From Rikenellaceae bacterium (lineage in GTDB: Bacteria > Bacteroidota > Bacteroidia > Bacteroidales > Rikenellaceae), in contig JAIRQC010000060.1 in assembly GCA_031256675.1 (NCBI GenBank), positions 1-55,079 of the forward strand: a stretch of DNA of 55,079 nucleotides. Reading direction: 5' to 3'. The notes under the pieces were generated by a model, which saw only the letters and a list, made by a program, of their open reading frames with translations, did not search any database and had not been told where the DNA came from. The number at the start of each line of letters is the position of its first letter. Position 1 is the stretch's first letter. Below are positions 18,888 through 28,642 of this stretch, in pieces. The position numbers were made by a program, and so were the translations under genes.

Positions 18888-19560
18888 TATTATTTTAACT
18901 CCCACAGGCGGAGAGGAATACGTGATCGAGGGTGGCGATTTCGGTCGCGCGCTCGTCCGGTCGACCGCCCTCGAAACAGCGGGAAAATTCGAAGAGGCGT
19001 GCCGGATACGCTTCGAGGCGTTTCAGCAACTGATGGCCGTTGTGCCTGAGAATGAGGAATGTAACCTTTCGTGGGAGGATGGCCCGACGCGCGACGGGCT
19101 GACGCTGGTGAAATTTTCGGCCATTGACCATTTTCTGGTGGGCGACATGGAGATGGCGGCCGGAATGCTGGAGCTGCTGCTCGACCTCGACCCGGAAGAT
19201 CATCTCGATGCAACCACCACGCTCGCATACTGTTACGTCGCGCTCGGCGAAGACGAACTGTTCGACGAGGCCGTTGCCGATCTCCCCGAACAGTCGGCTG
19301 ACCGCGCCCTGCTGATGCTGTGGAGCGCATTTCGCCGCACAGGATCGCTGCCTCCCGACGGGCTGGAGTGGCTCGGGCGCGATTTCCCTGCGCTCCTGGC
19401 CGAATTTCGCGCCGACAACCACCCTGCCGACGAGCTCTATCTTGCCGACATAGAGGCTGCACATCCGTCGCAACAGGCCCGTGCTCGCGAACTGTGGCTC
19501 CGCACCGAGCACCTGTGGCGGCGGTTTCACGGCTTTGTCGAGGCGTTAAAGGCACGGTAA
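18880..19560 (+). CDS. Tetratricopeptide-like hypothetical protein
   Basis: MNNIILTPTGGEEYVIEGGDFGRALVRSTALETAGKFEEACRIRFEAF...; overlaps the preceding stop codon. Confidence 0.75.
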   Translation: MNNIILTPTGGEEYVIEGGDFGRALVRSTALETAGKFEEACRIRFEAFQQLMAVVPENEECNLSWEDGPTRDGLTLVKFSAIDHFLVGDMEMAAGMLELLLDLDPEDHLDATTTLAYCYVALGEDELFDEAVADLPEQSADRALLMLWSAFRRTGSLPPDGLEWLGRDFPALLAEFRADNHPADELYLADIEAAHPSQQARARELWLRTEHLWRRFHGFVEALKAR

Positions 19561-20513
19561 TGTATCCCTGGGGCGACGAGCGGCGGTTCAACAGCTATTC
19601 GGGCCACTTTCGGCGGCTGTTCGGCTCCCGCGTTCAGAAAGTTGCGCTCAACGCGGGCTTTACCTGCCCCAACCGCGACGGCACGCTGGGCGTCGGCGGC
19701 TGCACGTTCTGCAACAACGACGCCTTCACTCCGTCGTATTGCAGCCCGACGAAAAGCATAACAGAACAGATCGACGAGGGGATCGAGTTCCACTCACGCC
19801 GCTATCGCCGCGCAGAGCGATTTCTGGCCTATTTCCAATCGTTTTCAAACACTTACGCTCCGGTAGAACGCCTGCGCGAACTTTACGAGGAGGCGCTCTC
19901 CCACCCTTCCGTCGCCGGGATCATCGTCGCCACGCGCCCCGACACGGTCGACGAGGCAAAGCTCGATTTGCTTGCACGGCTTGCCGCAACGCGCTATGTG
20001 GCAGTGGAATACGGCGTGGAATCGTGCTGCGACGCAACGCTGCGGGCCGTCAACCGTGGTCACGACTTCGCCTGCGCCCGTCGCGCCATAGAGTTCACGG
20101 CGGCAAAGGGTATTCGCATCGGGGCCCACTTTATCCTCGGGCTGCCTGGCGAAGACGAGCAGATGCTCCTCGACCGGTGCGCAATCATCAACAGCCTGCC
20201 GATCAACACTATAAAGTTTCATCAGCTGCAAATCATACGCGGCACGGCAATGGCCGACGAGTATCGGCGCGACCCGCAACGCTTTCGGCTGTGGGATCTC
20301 GCCGAGTATGTCGACCTGTTCGTCGAGATCGCCCGCCGTCTGCGCCCCGAGATCGTCATCGAACGTTTCGCCGGCGAAGCCCCGCCGCGTTTCCACGTCA
20401 ACCACAGGTGGGGGCTGGTGCGCAACGAGACCCTGATGGCCATGTTCGAGCGCCGCCTCGCCGAACGGAACGCCTATCAGGGCGAGAACTATTTGTCGCT
20501 CCGCGACGAATAA
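19560..20513 (+). CDS. TIGR01212/YhcC-like radical SAM protein
   Basis: MYPWGDERRFNSYSGHFRRLFGSRVQKVALNAGFTCPNRDGTLGVGGCTFCNNDAF...HFILGLPGEDEQMLL. Confidence 0.9.
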   Translation: MYPWGDERRFNSYSGHFRRLFGSRVQKVALNAGFTCPNRDGTLGVGGCTFCNNDAFTPSYCSPTKSITEQIDEGIEFHSRRYRRAERFLAYFQSFSNTYAPVERLRELYEEALSHPSVAGIIVATRPDTVDEAKLDLLARLAATRYVAVEYGVESCCDATLRAVNRGHDFACARRAIEFTAAKGIRIGAHFILGLPGEDEQMLLDRCAIINSLPINTIKFHQLQIIRGTAMADEYRRDPQRFRLWDLAEYVDLFVEIARRLRPEIVIERFAGEAPPRFHVNHRWGLVRNETLMAMFERRLAERNAYQGENYLSLRDE

Positions 20514-20953
20514 TCACCGACCGGAGCAGCTTGGTCGCCCGCGAGGCGGCGCAGTCACCGCGAGGCGGCAAGCGAGCAGCGAAGGAAGGTAACTGGGAAA
20601 TGAGAAACGAGAATTGCTCTGAGCGGAGAATAATCACAGGCCTAAGCAGCCAGGTTGCTGATAGGCACTAAGGTCTTGGCTAAAAAACTTTTGGCCTTGC
20701 TCCGCAAGGTCGGCAGCCCTCCGCGAGGCACGGATGCGGAGGGCTGCCCGCTCTGCCTGTGGCGTTGCGAACATCCTCCGCCGTCTGCGAGCCGAAAATT
20801 GCATCGCAGTAACGCCGCAGGACTGGCAAGTTACTAACGACAAGTAAGAAATGAGTGGTGAAAATTATCCGGAGCGCAGCGAAGAATAACCACCGACCGG
20901 AGCAGCCAGGTCGCCAGCGCGGCGACGGACGGTCAGCGCAGTGAGGTAACTAA
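20508..20953. repeat. Degenerate intergenic direct repeats (three copies) with a 13-bp hairpin
   Basis: cgaataatcaccgaccggagcagcttggtcgcc (~20508) and agaataaccaccgaccggagcagccaggtcgcc (~20883), weaker copy at ~20625; hairpin ggcagccctccgc/gcggagggctgcc 20712-20748. Confidence 0.7.
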
Positions 20954-21001
20954 TTGAAAATTGAAAATTAAAAATTATCTTTGCGCTGTAATGGTTGCGA
21001 T

Positions 21002-21721
21002 ATGAAAAAGATCGTTATAATTCCCACATACAACGAGCGGGAGAACATTGCGGCGATGATCGACAAGGTCTTCTCGCTGCCGGAGCCGTTCGACCTGCTG
21101 GTGATCGACGACGGGTCGCCCGACGGCACCGCCGGTATCGTCCGCGCGCATCAGGCCAACCACCCGAACAGCCTCCACCTGATAGAGCGCAGCGGCAAGC
21201 TGGGGCTCGGCACGGCCTATCTTGCAGGGTTCCGATGGGCGCTGGAACAGGGTTACGACTATGTTTTCGAGATGGACTGCGACTTTTCGCACAACCCGGA
21301 CGATCTGCTGCGGCTCCACTCGGCGATGCGCGACGACGGGGCCGACTGCGCCGTCGGGTCGCGCTACGTGAGCGGCGTGAACGTGGTCAACTGGCCCATG
21401 AAACGGCTGATAATGTCCTACTTCGCCTCGCGTTACGTGCGCATCGCCACCGGAATGCCCGTACACGACGCTACGGCGGGCTTCATGGGCTATTCGCGCC
21501 GCGTGCTGGAGCGTATCGACCTCGACGCCATCCGCATGAAAGGCTACGGTTTCCAGATCGAGATGAAATACAACGCATGGAAGCTGGGGTTCAGGATCAG
21601 GGAGGTGTTGATCGTCTTCACCGAGCGTGTCGTCGGCAGCTCGAAGATGAGCAGCGGCATCTTCGGCGAAGCATTCTGGGGCGTGATGGCCCTCAGGCTG
21701 CGTAAGGTCCGCGGGCGATGA
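21002..21721 (+). CDS. Polyprenol monophosphomannose synthase-like GT2 glycosyltransferase
   Basis: MKKIVIIPTYNERENIAAMIDKVF...LLVIDDGSPDGTAGIV...GLGTAYLAGFRWAL...FEMDCDFSHNPDDL. Confidence 0.9.
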   Translation: MKKIVIIPTYNERENIAAMIDKVFSLPEPFDLLVIDDGSPDGTAGIVRAHQANHPNSLHLIERSGKLGLGTAYLAGFRWALEQGYDYVFEMDCDFSHNPDDLLRLHSAMRDDGADCAVGSRYVSGVNVVNWPMKRLIMSYFASRYVRIATGMPVHDATAGFMGYSRRVLERIDLDAIRMKGYGFQIEMKYNAWKLGFRIREVLIVFTERVVGSSKMSSGIFGEAFWGVMALRLRKVRGR

Positions 21722-23049
21722 TACTTATCGAGAACGGCCTGACGGTCAACGAGGGCGAAACGTTTGTGGGTTACCTGCTCGTCGACGGGCAGAGGATCCT
21801 TGATGTCGGGCGCGGCGAGTTTCGCGGCATGTGCGGCGGAGCCTTCGCAGGCGAGCGCATCGACGCGACAGGGATGCTTGTCATCCCCGGCGCGATTGAC
21901 GACCATGTGCATTTCCGCGAGCCGGGGCTGGTTCACAAGGGGGACATTTTTCACGAATCGCGCGCGGCGGTGGCCGGCGGGGTGACCTCGTTCATGGAGA
22001 TGCCCAACACCGTTCCGTCAACCGTTTCCGCCGCCGAGCTGGAGCGAAAATACGATCTTGCCGCCGAACATTCCCTGACCAACTACTCCTTCTATTTGGG
22101 CGCGACCAGCGACAACATTCGCGAGATCGCCCGGCTCGACCCGCGGCATGTGTGTGGCGTCAAGATCTTTATGGGTTCCTCGACGGGCGACATGCTCCTC
22201 GACGACAATCGGGCGCTATCGGCCGTTTTCGACCAGAGCCCCGTTCCGGTGGCCGCCCACTGCGAGGATGAGGGGCTGGTAAGAAGGGCCGCCGTTGCGG
22301 AGTATCGCGCGCGGTATGGCGACGAGGCGGCGGCGGAGCTGCACCCGCTGGTACGCAGCGCCGAGGCGTGCTACCGGTCGACGGCGCAGGCGGTGGAGCT
22401 GGCCGATCGCTATGGAGCCGACCTTCACGTGCTTCACATCAGTACGGCCCGCGAACTCGGTCTGTTCGAGGCGCGTCCGTTGCGCGAAAAACGCATCACC
22501 GCCGAGGCCTGCGTGCATCACCTGTGGTTTTCGGACGAGGATTACGCGCGGCTGGGCAATCTGATCAAGATAAATCCCTCTGTCAAAAGTATTTACGACC
22601 GTGAGGCCCTGCGCGGCGGGCTGGCGGACGGCCGTATCGACGTCGTGGCCACCGACCACGCGCCGCACACTCTCGAAGAGAAGCTTCGTCCCTACTGGAA
22701 CGCCCCCCCCGGCGCGCCGATGGTGCAGCACTCGCTCGCGGCGATGCTCTCCATGTTTCCGGCGGAAATGGCCGTCGAGAAGATGTGCCACGCCCCCGCT
22801 GTGCGTTTCGGCCTGAGCGACAGGGGTTTCCTGCGGCAGGGTATGTATGCCGACATTGCGATTGTCGACCCTTCGTCGCCGTGGACAGTTTCGCGCGAGG
22901 ATATACTATACAAGTGCGGCTGGTCGCCTCTCGAAGGGGTTACGCTAAGCCACAGGGTTGTCTGCACGCTCGTTAACGGGCGCATCGTCAACCGTGGCGG
23001 AGTGATCGACGAGAATTTCCGGGGAGCGAGGCTGGAGTTTTCGAGATAA
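21718..23049 (+). CDS. pyrC: Dihydroorotase
   Basis: VIPGAIDDHVHFREPGLVHKGDIFHESRAAVAGGVTSFMEMPNTVP...VVATDHAPHTLEEK; ATGA overlap with the upstream gene. Confidence 0.9.
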   Translation: MILIENGLTVNEGETFVGYLLVDGQRILDVGRGEFRGMCGGAFAGERIDATGMLVIPGAIDDHVHFREPGLVHKGDIFHESRAAVAGGVTSFMEMPNTVPSTVSAAELERKYDLAAEHSLTNYSFYLGATSDNIREIARLDPRHVCGVKIFMGSSTGDMLLDDNRALSAVFDQSPVPVAAHCEDEGLVRRAAVAEYRARYGDEAAAELHPLVRSAEACYRSTAQAVELADRYGADLHVLHISTARELGLFEARPLREKRITAEACVHHLWFSDEDYARLGNLIKINPSVKSIYDREALRGGLADGRIDVVATDHAPHTLEEKLRPYWNAPPGAPMVQHSLAAMLSMFPAEMAVEKMCHAPAVRFGLSDRGFLRQGMYADIAIVDPSSPWTVSREDILYKCGWSPLEGVTLSHRVVCTLVNGRIVNRGGVIDENFRGARLEFSR

Positions 23050-23069
23050 GTGTTTGTACTCGTCATTGC

Positions 23070-23300
23070 AAAAGCCCTTGTCCGAAGCAACAGATAACAA
23101 GCCGAGGCAGAGGCTTACCAACTATGCCGGAGTAGCGCGAGGAAGCCGAAGAAACCCCGAAGGGTAATTTGAAGGAATCGGACGAAGCGCAGGTAATCCA
23201 TCATTACGAGGGCTTTTGTCCAAAGCAATCAGGTGAGGTATAGCCTATTTCTCCGGATTGCTTCGTTCCGCGCGCAATGACTAGGCGCTCGCAATGACGG
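23070..23300 (-). repeat. Dispersed repeat copy 2 (inverted relative to copy 1)
   Basis: Reverse complement contains tcattgcgcgcggaacgaagcaatccgg and atggattacctgcgcttcgtccgattcc...ccttcggggtttcttcggcttcctcg. Confidence 0.65.
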
Positions 23301-23467
23301 AAAAGACATGGTTCGCGAAGACAGAAAGGGTTTGCAATGACAGCATAATGGCTGGCTGGCCGCTCTTCGCAAACTTTCAATCACAATAAGGAGAAAATTG
23401 AGGTATGTTTTTTCAATAAAAAATTTACTGGCTTCAATAAATAACATCATTAACTTTAACGCAAAAA

Positions 23468-23764
23468 ATCAAAAACATTAAAAAGATTTTTCTTGCCCCG
23501 GCGGGCGCAATTGTCGCCGCCGCCGGTGTGTATTTCGGAGTAACAACATCCGCTAAGTCCGACCCGATGGCCGACCTGCTGATGGCAAACGTAGAGGCGC
23601 TGGCACAGGATGAAAATGGGATTGGCGGAACTTTAATTGATCCTTGCTGCCAGTGGGAAAGAAATGGCTATTATGCGGGATTGAGATGTAGCGAGACTCA
23701 TTCTATCTGTGTTAATACGACCCGACATAATGGCGGCTACAAGAGTACGTGCCGGTATTACTAA
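23468..23764 (+). pseudogene. NVEALA family protein without a standard start codon at the expected N-terminus
   Basis: Frame reads (ATC)KNIKKIFLAPAGAIVAAAGVYFGVTTSAKSDPMADLLMANVEALAQDENG...CRYY*. No ATG/GTG/TTG between the in-frame stop at 23438 and GTG 23528. Confidence 0.7.
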
Positions 23765-23782
23765 TCTCAGAGCGACCACTCT

Positions 23783-24884
23783 ATGAATAAAGTAATCGCA
23801 TTTTTGTTTGTCGTATTCACAGCGGTGGCATGTCGGGATAAACATGTAATCACCGACATGTCCACTCCTGAGGAGATAACTGCAATCGCGTCGGCCAGGA
23901 TCGACGACTATTGCGTGTCCGACTGTTTTGTCGCGGATTCTATATTGGCGCTGGTCAATGGATGCGGCAAGGAGTGGTTCTCGCTTTACAGCCTCAAAAC
24001 GCTCTCGCACATATCGGATTTCGGCGTTAAGGGGGCCAACCCCGGCGAGCTGCTTCGTCCGCAGATATTCAAAGATACGGATCATGATTCGGGTGTGGTG
24101 ACAATTTATGACGTCGACAAATTAAAATCCTATTCGTTGAACCTGCATGACATTGTTTCCGGCGAGAATCAGTTCTCGTTGTTAATGAAAACTCCCGAAA
24201 CCGTTGCTGAACACGTTAGACCTCTCTTATGCCGGCGCCAATATCATTGCAGGATTTGAGGCGTCCATGAATGACTCTGTTCCCATGCTGTTCGTTTATG
24301 ATGCAAAAACCGAGGTTAAGAGACCGATAAACTTTGATTATAAATACAGCTTTCGTCATTACAATATGCGCTTGTCTGCCTATTCGAATATGATTTATGC
24401 CAACAAAGACAATGGGGTGATCGTTGTGGCATTCGTATGTTTGGACATGATAAACTTTTATGACAGGGCTGGCGTTCAGATCAAGAGCGTCAGGTTCAGT
24501 AAGGTTGTCTCTCCAAAGGAGTCCGACAATCATTCCATGGTCAGCTTCGACGCCAGATTATTTAGTGGTTTCGTTTACGGAACAAAAAATTATCTGTATG
24601 TTCAGCGTCCTGAGGCTTCGATGACGGATATAAGACAGGGCAGGGTGAAAGAGGTAAAGATATTAAAGTTCGACTGGAGTGGCAATCTACTGACTGTCTA
24701 TAAAATCAACTCATACATAAAAGAGTTTTGTGTAAACGAAAATACGGATCGACTTTATACGGTCATTAAAACCGATGACCCGGAATTTGCCAAGATAGTG
24801 GTTTTCGATTTAAGTACGCATGATGACGCCTCGCCGAACTCTATGAGAAATAATACTATTTCAATGTATAATTTAAGGATTTGA
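23783..24884 (+). pseudogene. BF3874-like / TolB-like 6-bladed beta-propeller protein, one frameshift
   Basis: ORF 23783-24259 (lipoprotein-like N-terminus, ISDFGVKGANPGELLRP) continues in another frame as 24204-24884 (LDLSYAGANIIAGFEAS...); break near 24200. Confidence 0.7.
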
Positions 24885-24895
24885 TAAAAATATTT

Positions 24896-25540
24896 TTATG
24901 GTTTTTTCAATATCAGAGTAATAAATGTTAGGTGAGCCATGTTTTTAGCGGATATTACGCTCTTTTCATAGTCTTTGGCCGGTTTGCGGAGATTCTTGAA
25001 CCACGCAAATGCTTGTTCGACCGCCCAACGTTCGGGCAAAGGTTCAAAGTGTTTCGAGGAATCGCTCCGAAGCAATATCTATATTCCAATCATATTCATA
25101 TCGTTATTTCACATTTTCAATAAGGTTGCCGCTATAACCGCCGTCGGCATAAATCACCCGCATCCGATCAAGCCACCTCTCAAACCCTCCGACTACATCT
25201 TGCTATTGTGTCCGTTGGCCACGTGAACTCTGAGAGCCAAAAGCAAACCCTGCTACGTAACTATCACGATATGTCGTTGCAGCCGTTAAAACCGCAAGTT
25301 TTGCCACCTGTTTTCGTTGTCCTGACACTCTGTGAATCAATGACGCCGACGCTTCTGAAAGGGGGTAACATACGCCACTCACTGCCTATCTTTAACAGAT
25401 ATAAAATGACATCTAAAATTCCGTTCAATGATCTTAGTCTTTTGCGTTTGTCGCAAATTATCGCTAATATTGTCCTGTATTGACCATCAGGCAGATTGGT
25501 TGAATAGTAGTTAAATTACCTTTATATGTTTGGCAACCAT
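24896..25540 (-). mobile_element. Degraded IS5-family transposase remnant
   Basis: Reverse-strand fragments RKRLRSLNGILDVILYLLKIGSEWRMLPPF, GVIDSQSVRTTKTGGK, VIYADGGYSGNLIENVK, WAVEQAFAWFKNLRKPAKDYEKSVISAKNMAHLTFITLILKKP*; frameshifts and an internal deletion. Confidence 0.8.
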
Positions 25541-25835
25541 AAATATATGACAAAAAATACGACCAAACAACTGACAGCCACTACTTCATTGCAAATACCC
25601 TTAAACAAACTCAGAGATAGTTGCAATCACAAGTTCCATACGTTATTAATACCCACAATAGTAACCCACTACATATATTGATGTCGGCTCGAAGTTGATT
25701 ATCATCTCTCTGTTGTAGTCGAAACGATCAGTATAAAAAGATTGCTTCCCGTTTGTCGCGAACTCGCGTTTACTGTGACGGTGATGTAAGATCGGACTTT
25801 TGGCGCAACCCACGTCAACGTCCACTTCCCTGACT

Positions 25836-26489
25836 TTACAGCTTTTCGCCGAAGGCCAGGTCGCCAGCGTCGCCGATGCCGGGCACGATGTACGAACGCA
25901 CCGTAAGTTCCTGATCGACGGCGCCGCACCAGATGTGGGTGCTCTGCTTGGGCATGTGTTTGCGGGTGTACTCGACTCCCTCCTCGCTGGCGACGATAGC
26001 CGCGACGTGCGTGCGCCTGGGCTTGCCGTTGTGTTCGACCAGAGCGTTGTAGGTCAGCACCAGCGACGCACCGGTGGCGAGCATCGGGTCGACCAGTATC
26101 AGCGTCTTGTCCGTCAGGTCGCAGCACGAGATGTACTCCACCTTCACCGTGAACGTGCCGTCCTTGCCGTACTTCCTGTACGCCGACACAAAGCCGTTCT
26201 CCGCCCTGTCGAAGTAGTTCAGGAAGCCCTGATGGAACGGGATCCCCGCCCTGAGGATCGACACGACCACCACCTCGTCTGTCGGCAACGCCACCTCCGC
26301 CTCGCCCAGCGGCGTCTCGACGGTCGTGTCGGCATAGTCGAGCGTCTTGCTCAACTCGTAGGCCATCACCTCCCCTACTCGCTCCAGATTGCGCCGAAAC
26401 CGCATCCGGTCGCGCTGTACCGCAGCATCGCGCAACTCTGCAATAAAGCTGTTAAGCAGCGTCTTCTCCCTGTTAAGTATCGTGATCAT
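25836..26489 (-). CDS. upp: Uracil phosphoribosyltransferase
   Basis: VVVVSILRAGIPFHQGFLNYFDRAENGFVSAYRK...LILVDPMLATGASLVL. Confidence 0.92.
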   Translation of the reverse strand: MITILNREKTLLNSFIAELRDAAVQRDRMRFRRNLERVGEVMAYELSKTLDYADTTVETPLGEAEVALPTDEVVVVSILRAGIPFHQGFLNYFDRAENGFVSAYRKYGKDGTFTVKVEYISCCDLTDKTLILVDPMLATGASLVLTYNALVEHNGKPRRTHVAAIVASEEGVEYTRKHMPKQSTHIWCGAVDQELTVRSYIVPGIGDAGDLAFGEKL

Positions 26490-26494
26490 AATTT

Positions 26495-27682
26495 TTAATA
26501 TAAGAAATTGTTGAACGGGTATCTGCCTTCGTGTATCTCGCGCACCATTGTGTAGAGCTGGCTGCGGAGTGCGTCGATATTTGTGCGCAGGGCGGCGGAG
26601 ATGAATATCGCGGGAGAGGAGGAGCCGCGGGCCATCCAGCTGCGACGGAGCTCGTCGAGCGAGATGTTCTCGCGGGTGGCGGGGGTGAGGTCGTCGGCAT
26701 CCTTGCGGATGTATGTATAGGCGTCTATCTTGTTGAAGACCATGAAGACGGGCTTGTCTGCGGCCCCGATCTCGGCGAGGGTTTGCCTTACGACCTCTAT
26801 CTGCTCTTCGAAGCCCGGATGCGATATGTCGACCACGTGCAGGAGCAGATCGGCCTCGCGCACCTCGTCGAGGGTCGACTTGAACGACTCGACCAGCTGA
26901 TGCGGCAGCTTGCGGATGAACCCGACGGTATCGGCCAGCAGGAATGGCAGGTTGTCGAGCACGACCTTGCGGACGGTGGTGTCAAGCGTGGCGAAGAGTT
27001 TGTTCTCGGCAAATACGTCACTCTTACTCAGCAGGTTCATGATCGTCGACTTGCCGACATTGGTGTAGCCCACCAGCCCCACGCGCACCATGCCGCCGCG
27101 GTTGCCGCGCTGGGTGGCCATCTGGCGGTCGATGCGCGTGAGCTCCTCTTTGAGCAGGGTTATGCGGTGGCGGATGACGCGGCGGTCGGTCTCGATCTCG
27201 CGCTCGCCCGCCCCGCCGCGGGTACCGGTGCCGCCGCGCTGCCGTTCGAGGTGCGTCCATAGGCCGGTCAGCCGCGGCAGCATGTACTGATAGTTGGCCA
27301 GCTCGACCTGCGTCTTGGCGTATGCCGTGGTCGCCCGCTGCAAAAATATATCGAGGATGAGTTTGGTGCGGTCGATGATCCTCACCGGCAGCTCCTTACC
27401 GATATTGCGCGTCTGCGACGGGCTCAGTTCGTCGTCGAAGATGACCACGCCCGCCTCCATTTCGCGGGCCATAGCCGCTATCTCCTCCAACTTGCCGGGC
27501 CCGACGTAGATCTTCGGGTTGGGCGAGTCCATCTTCTGCGTCACCCGTCCGACAGTGACGATACCGGCCGTCTCGGCCAGAAATTCCAGCTCGTCCAGCC
27601 ACTCCGCAACCAGATCCTCCTCCTGCCGGTTACGGATAACCGCCACAAGCAATGCGCGCTCAGCCATCATATTGTTTTCCAT
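26495..27682 (-). CDS. hflX: GTPase HflX
   Basis: QTRNIGKELPVRIIDRTKLILDIFLQRATT...GLVGYTNVGKSTIMNLLSKSDVFAENKLFATLDTTVRK. Confidence 0.95.
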   Translation of the reverse strand: MENNMMAERALLVAVIRNRQEEDLVAEWLDELEFLAETAGIVTVGRVTQKMDSPNPKIYVGPGKLEEIAAMAREMEAGVVIFDDELSPSQTRNIGKELPVRIIDRTKLILDIFLQRATTAYAKTQVELANYQYMLPRLTGLWTHLERQRGGTGTRGGAGEREIETDRRVIRHRITLLKEELTRIDRQMATQRGNRGGMVRVGLVGYTNVGKSTIMNLLSKSDVFAENKLFATLDTTVRKVVLDNLPFLLADTVGFIRKLPHQLVESFKSTLDEVREADLLLHVVDISHPGFEEQIEVVRQTLAEIGAADKPVFMVFNKIDAYTYIRKDADDLTPATRENISLDELRRSWMARGSSSPAIFISAALRTNIDALRSQLYTMVREIHEGRYPFNNFLY

Positions 27683-27703
27683 ATATTTTTTTGCATCGGC
27701 GGG

Positions 27704-28441
27704 TCATTTCTTTGCCAGCCCGAACTCTATCGGCTGTATGTATCTCATCTTTATCGGTTCCCCGTTCCGTTTGGCGGGCTCCCAAGGTGGAGATAGCCTT
27801 ACCACGCGGAGGGCTTCGGCGCTCAGGGCGGGGTCGGCGGAGAAGATGGCTTCGTGGCCGGTGAGCGTGCCGTCGACCTCGATTATGAAGGCTACGACGA
27901 CCACGCCGGCAATCCTCTTAACGGCTGCCGCCGAGGGATATGCGAGCCTGCCGAGCGTCCACTTGCGGAAGGTCTCGGAGGGATCGCCGCCCATGAACCG
28001 TGGTATCTCGTCGACCACCACCGCCTCTGTCGACGAGGCCTCTCCCTGCTGCCCTTCGTCCGTGGTTTTCAACGCCTGCTCGACCACCGCCAGCGGACGC
28101 AGGTCTGCCTCTGCGAGCGACAGGCCGGCTGCAATATCCTCCTCTTCGCGCGCCGCAGCGTTGTCTTCCACGATTTTGAGCTCGTCCGACGAACCCTCTA
28201 CCGGCGGCAGCGCAACCTCCTGCATGGCTATCGGCTTGACGTTCAGCTGCTCCTGCCATGGCGCGTCGACGATCTGCTCGCCGGCGAGCATCGCCTGCCA
28301 GTCGACGACCTCCACCGGCCGCCGCTCGTAATTCCAGTTGAAAGCCGCGACGATAATCCCAAGCGCCACCACGAGCCCCGCCTCGAAAAACACCACCCGC
28401 CACGGCCCGAGATCGACCCCGGGATTCTTTTTCGGTTCCAT
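27704..28441 (-). CDS. Energy transducer TonB-like protein
   Basis: MEPKKNPGVDLGPWRVVFFEAGLVVALGIIVAAFNW...PRFMGGDPSETFRKWTLGRLAYPSAA...VRLSPPWEPAKRNGEPIKMRYIQPIEF. Confidence 0.85.
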   Translation of the reverse strand: MEPKKNPGVDLGPWRVVFFEAGLVVALGIIVAAFNWNYERRPVEVVDWQAMLAGEQIVDAPWQEQLNVKPIAMQEVALPPVEGSSDELKIVEDNAAAREEEDIAAGLSLAEADLRPLAVVEQALKTTDEGQQGEASSTEAVVVDEIPRFMGGDPSETFRKWTLGRLAYPSAAAVKRIAGVVVVAFIIEVDGTLTGHEAIFSADPALSAEALRVVRLSPPWEPAKRNGEPIKMRYIQPIEFGLAKK

Positions 28442-28530
28442 CGTCACAACAAAAAGCGCTGCATATCACACAAAAATACGCAAAAAATTTTTTCCGTCAT
28501 AATTTTTTTTGTATATTTGCCGAACCATTC

Positions 28531-28604
<74 letters not shown>

Positions 28605-28606
28605 CC

Positions 28607-28634
28607 GAGGCCCTGACAAGGGGCCTTTTTTATT
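28607..28634 (+). terminator. Hairpin plus T-tract between tRNA-Ala and rlmN
   Basis: gaggccctgacaaggggccttttttattt. Confidence 0.65.
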
Positions 28635-28642
28635 TGTGGCGC

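Noticed and set aside
17319-18905. 528-aa minus-strand ORF
   Set aside because: Mirror of the FAD dehydrogenase gene; composition typical of antisense artefacts.
25677-25803. Minus-strand frame SPILHHRHSKREFATNGKQSFYTDRFDYNREMIINFEPTSIYVVGYYCGY*
   Set aside because: Open for ~50 codons but no recognised family and no start; insufficient evidence.
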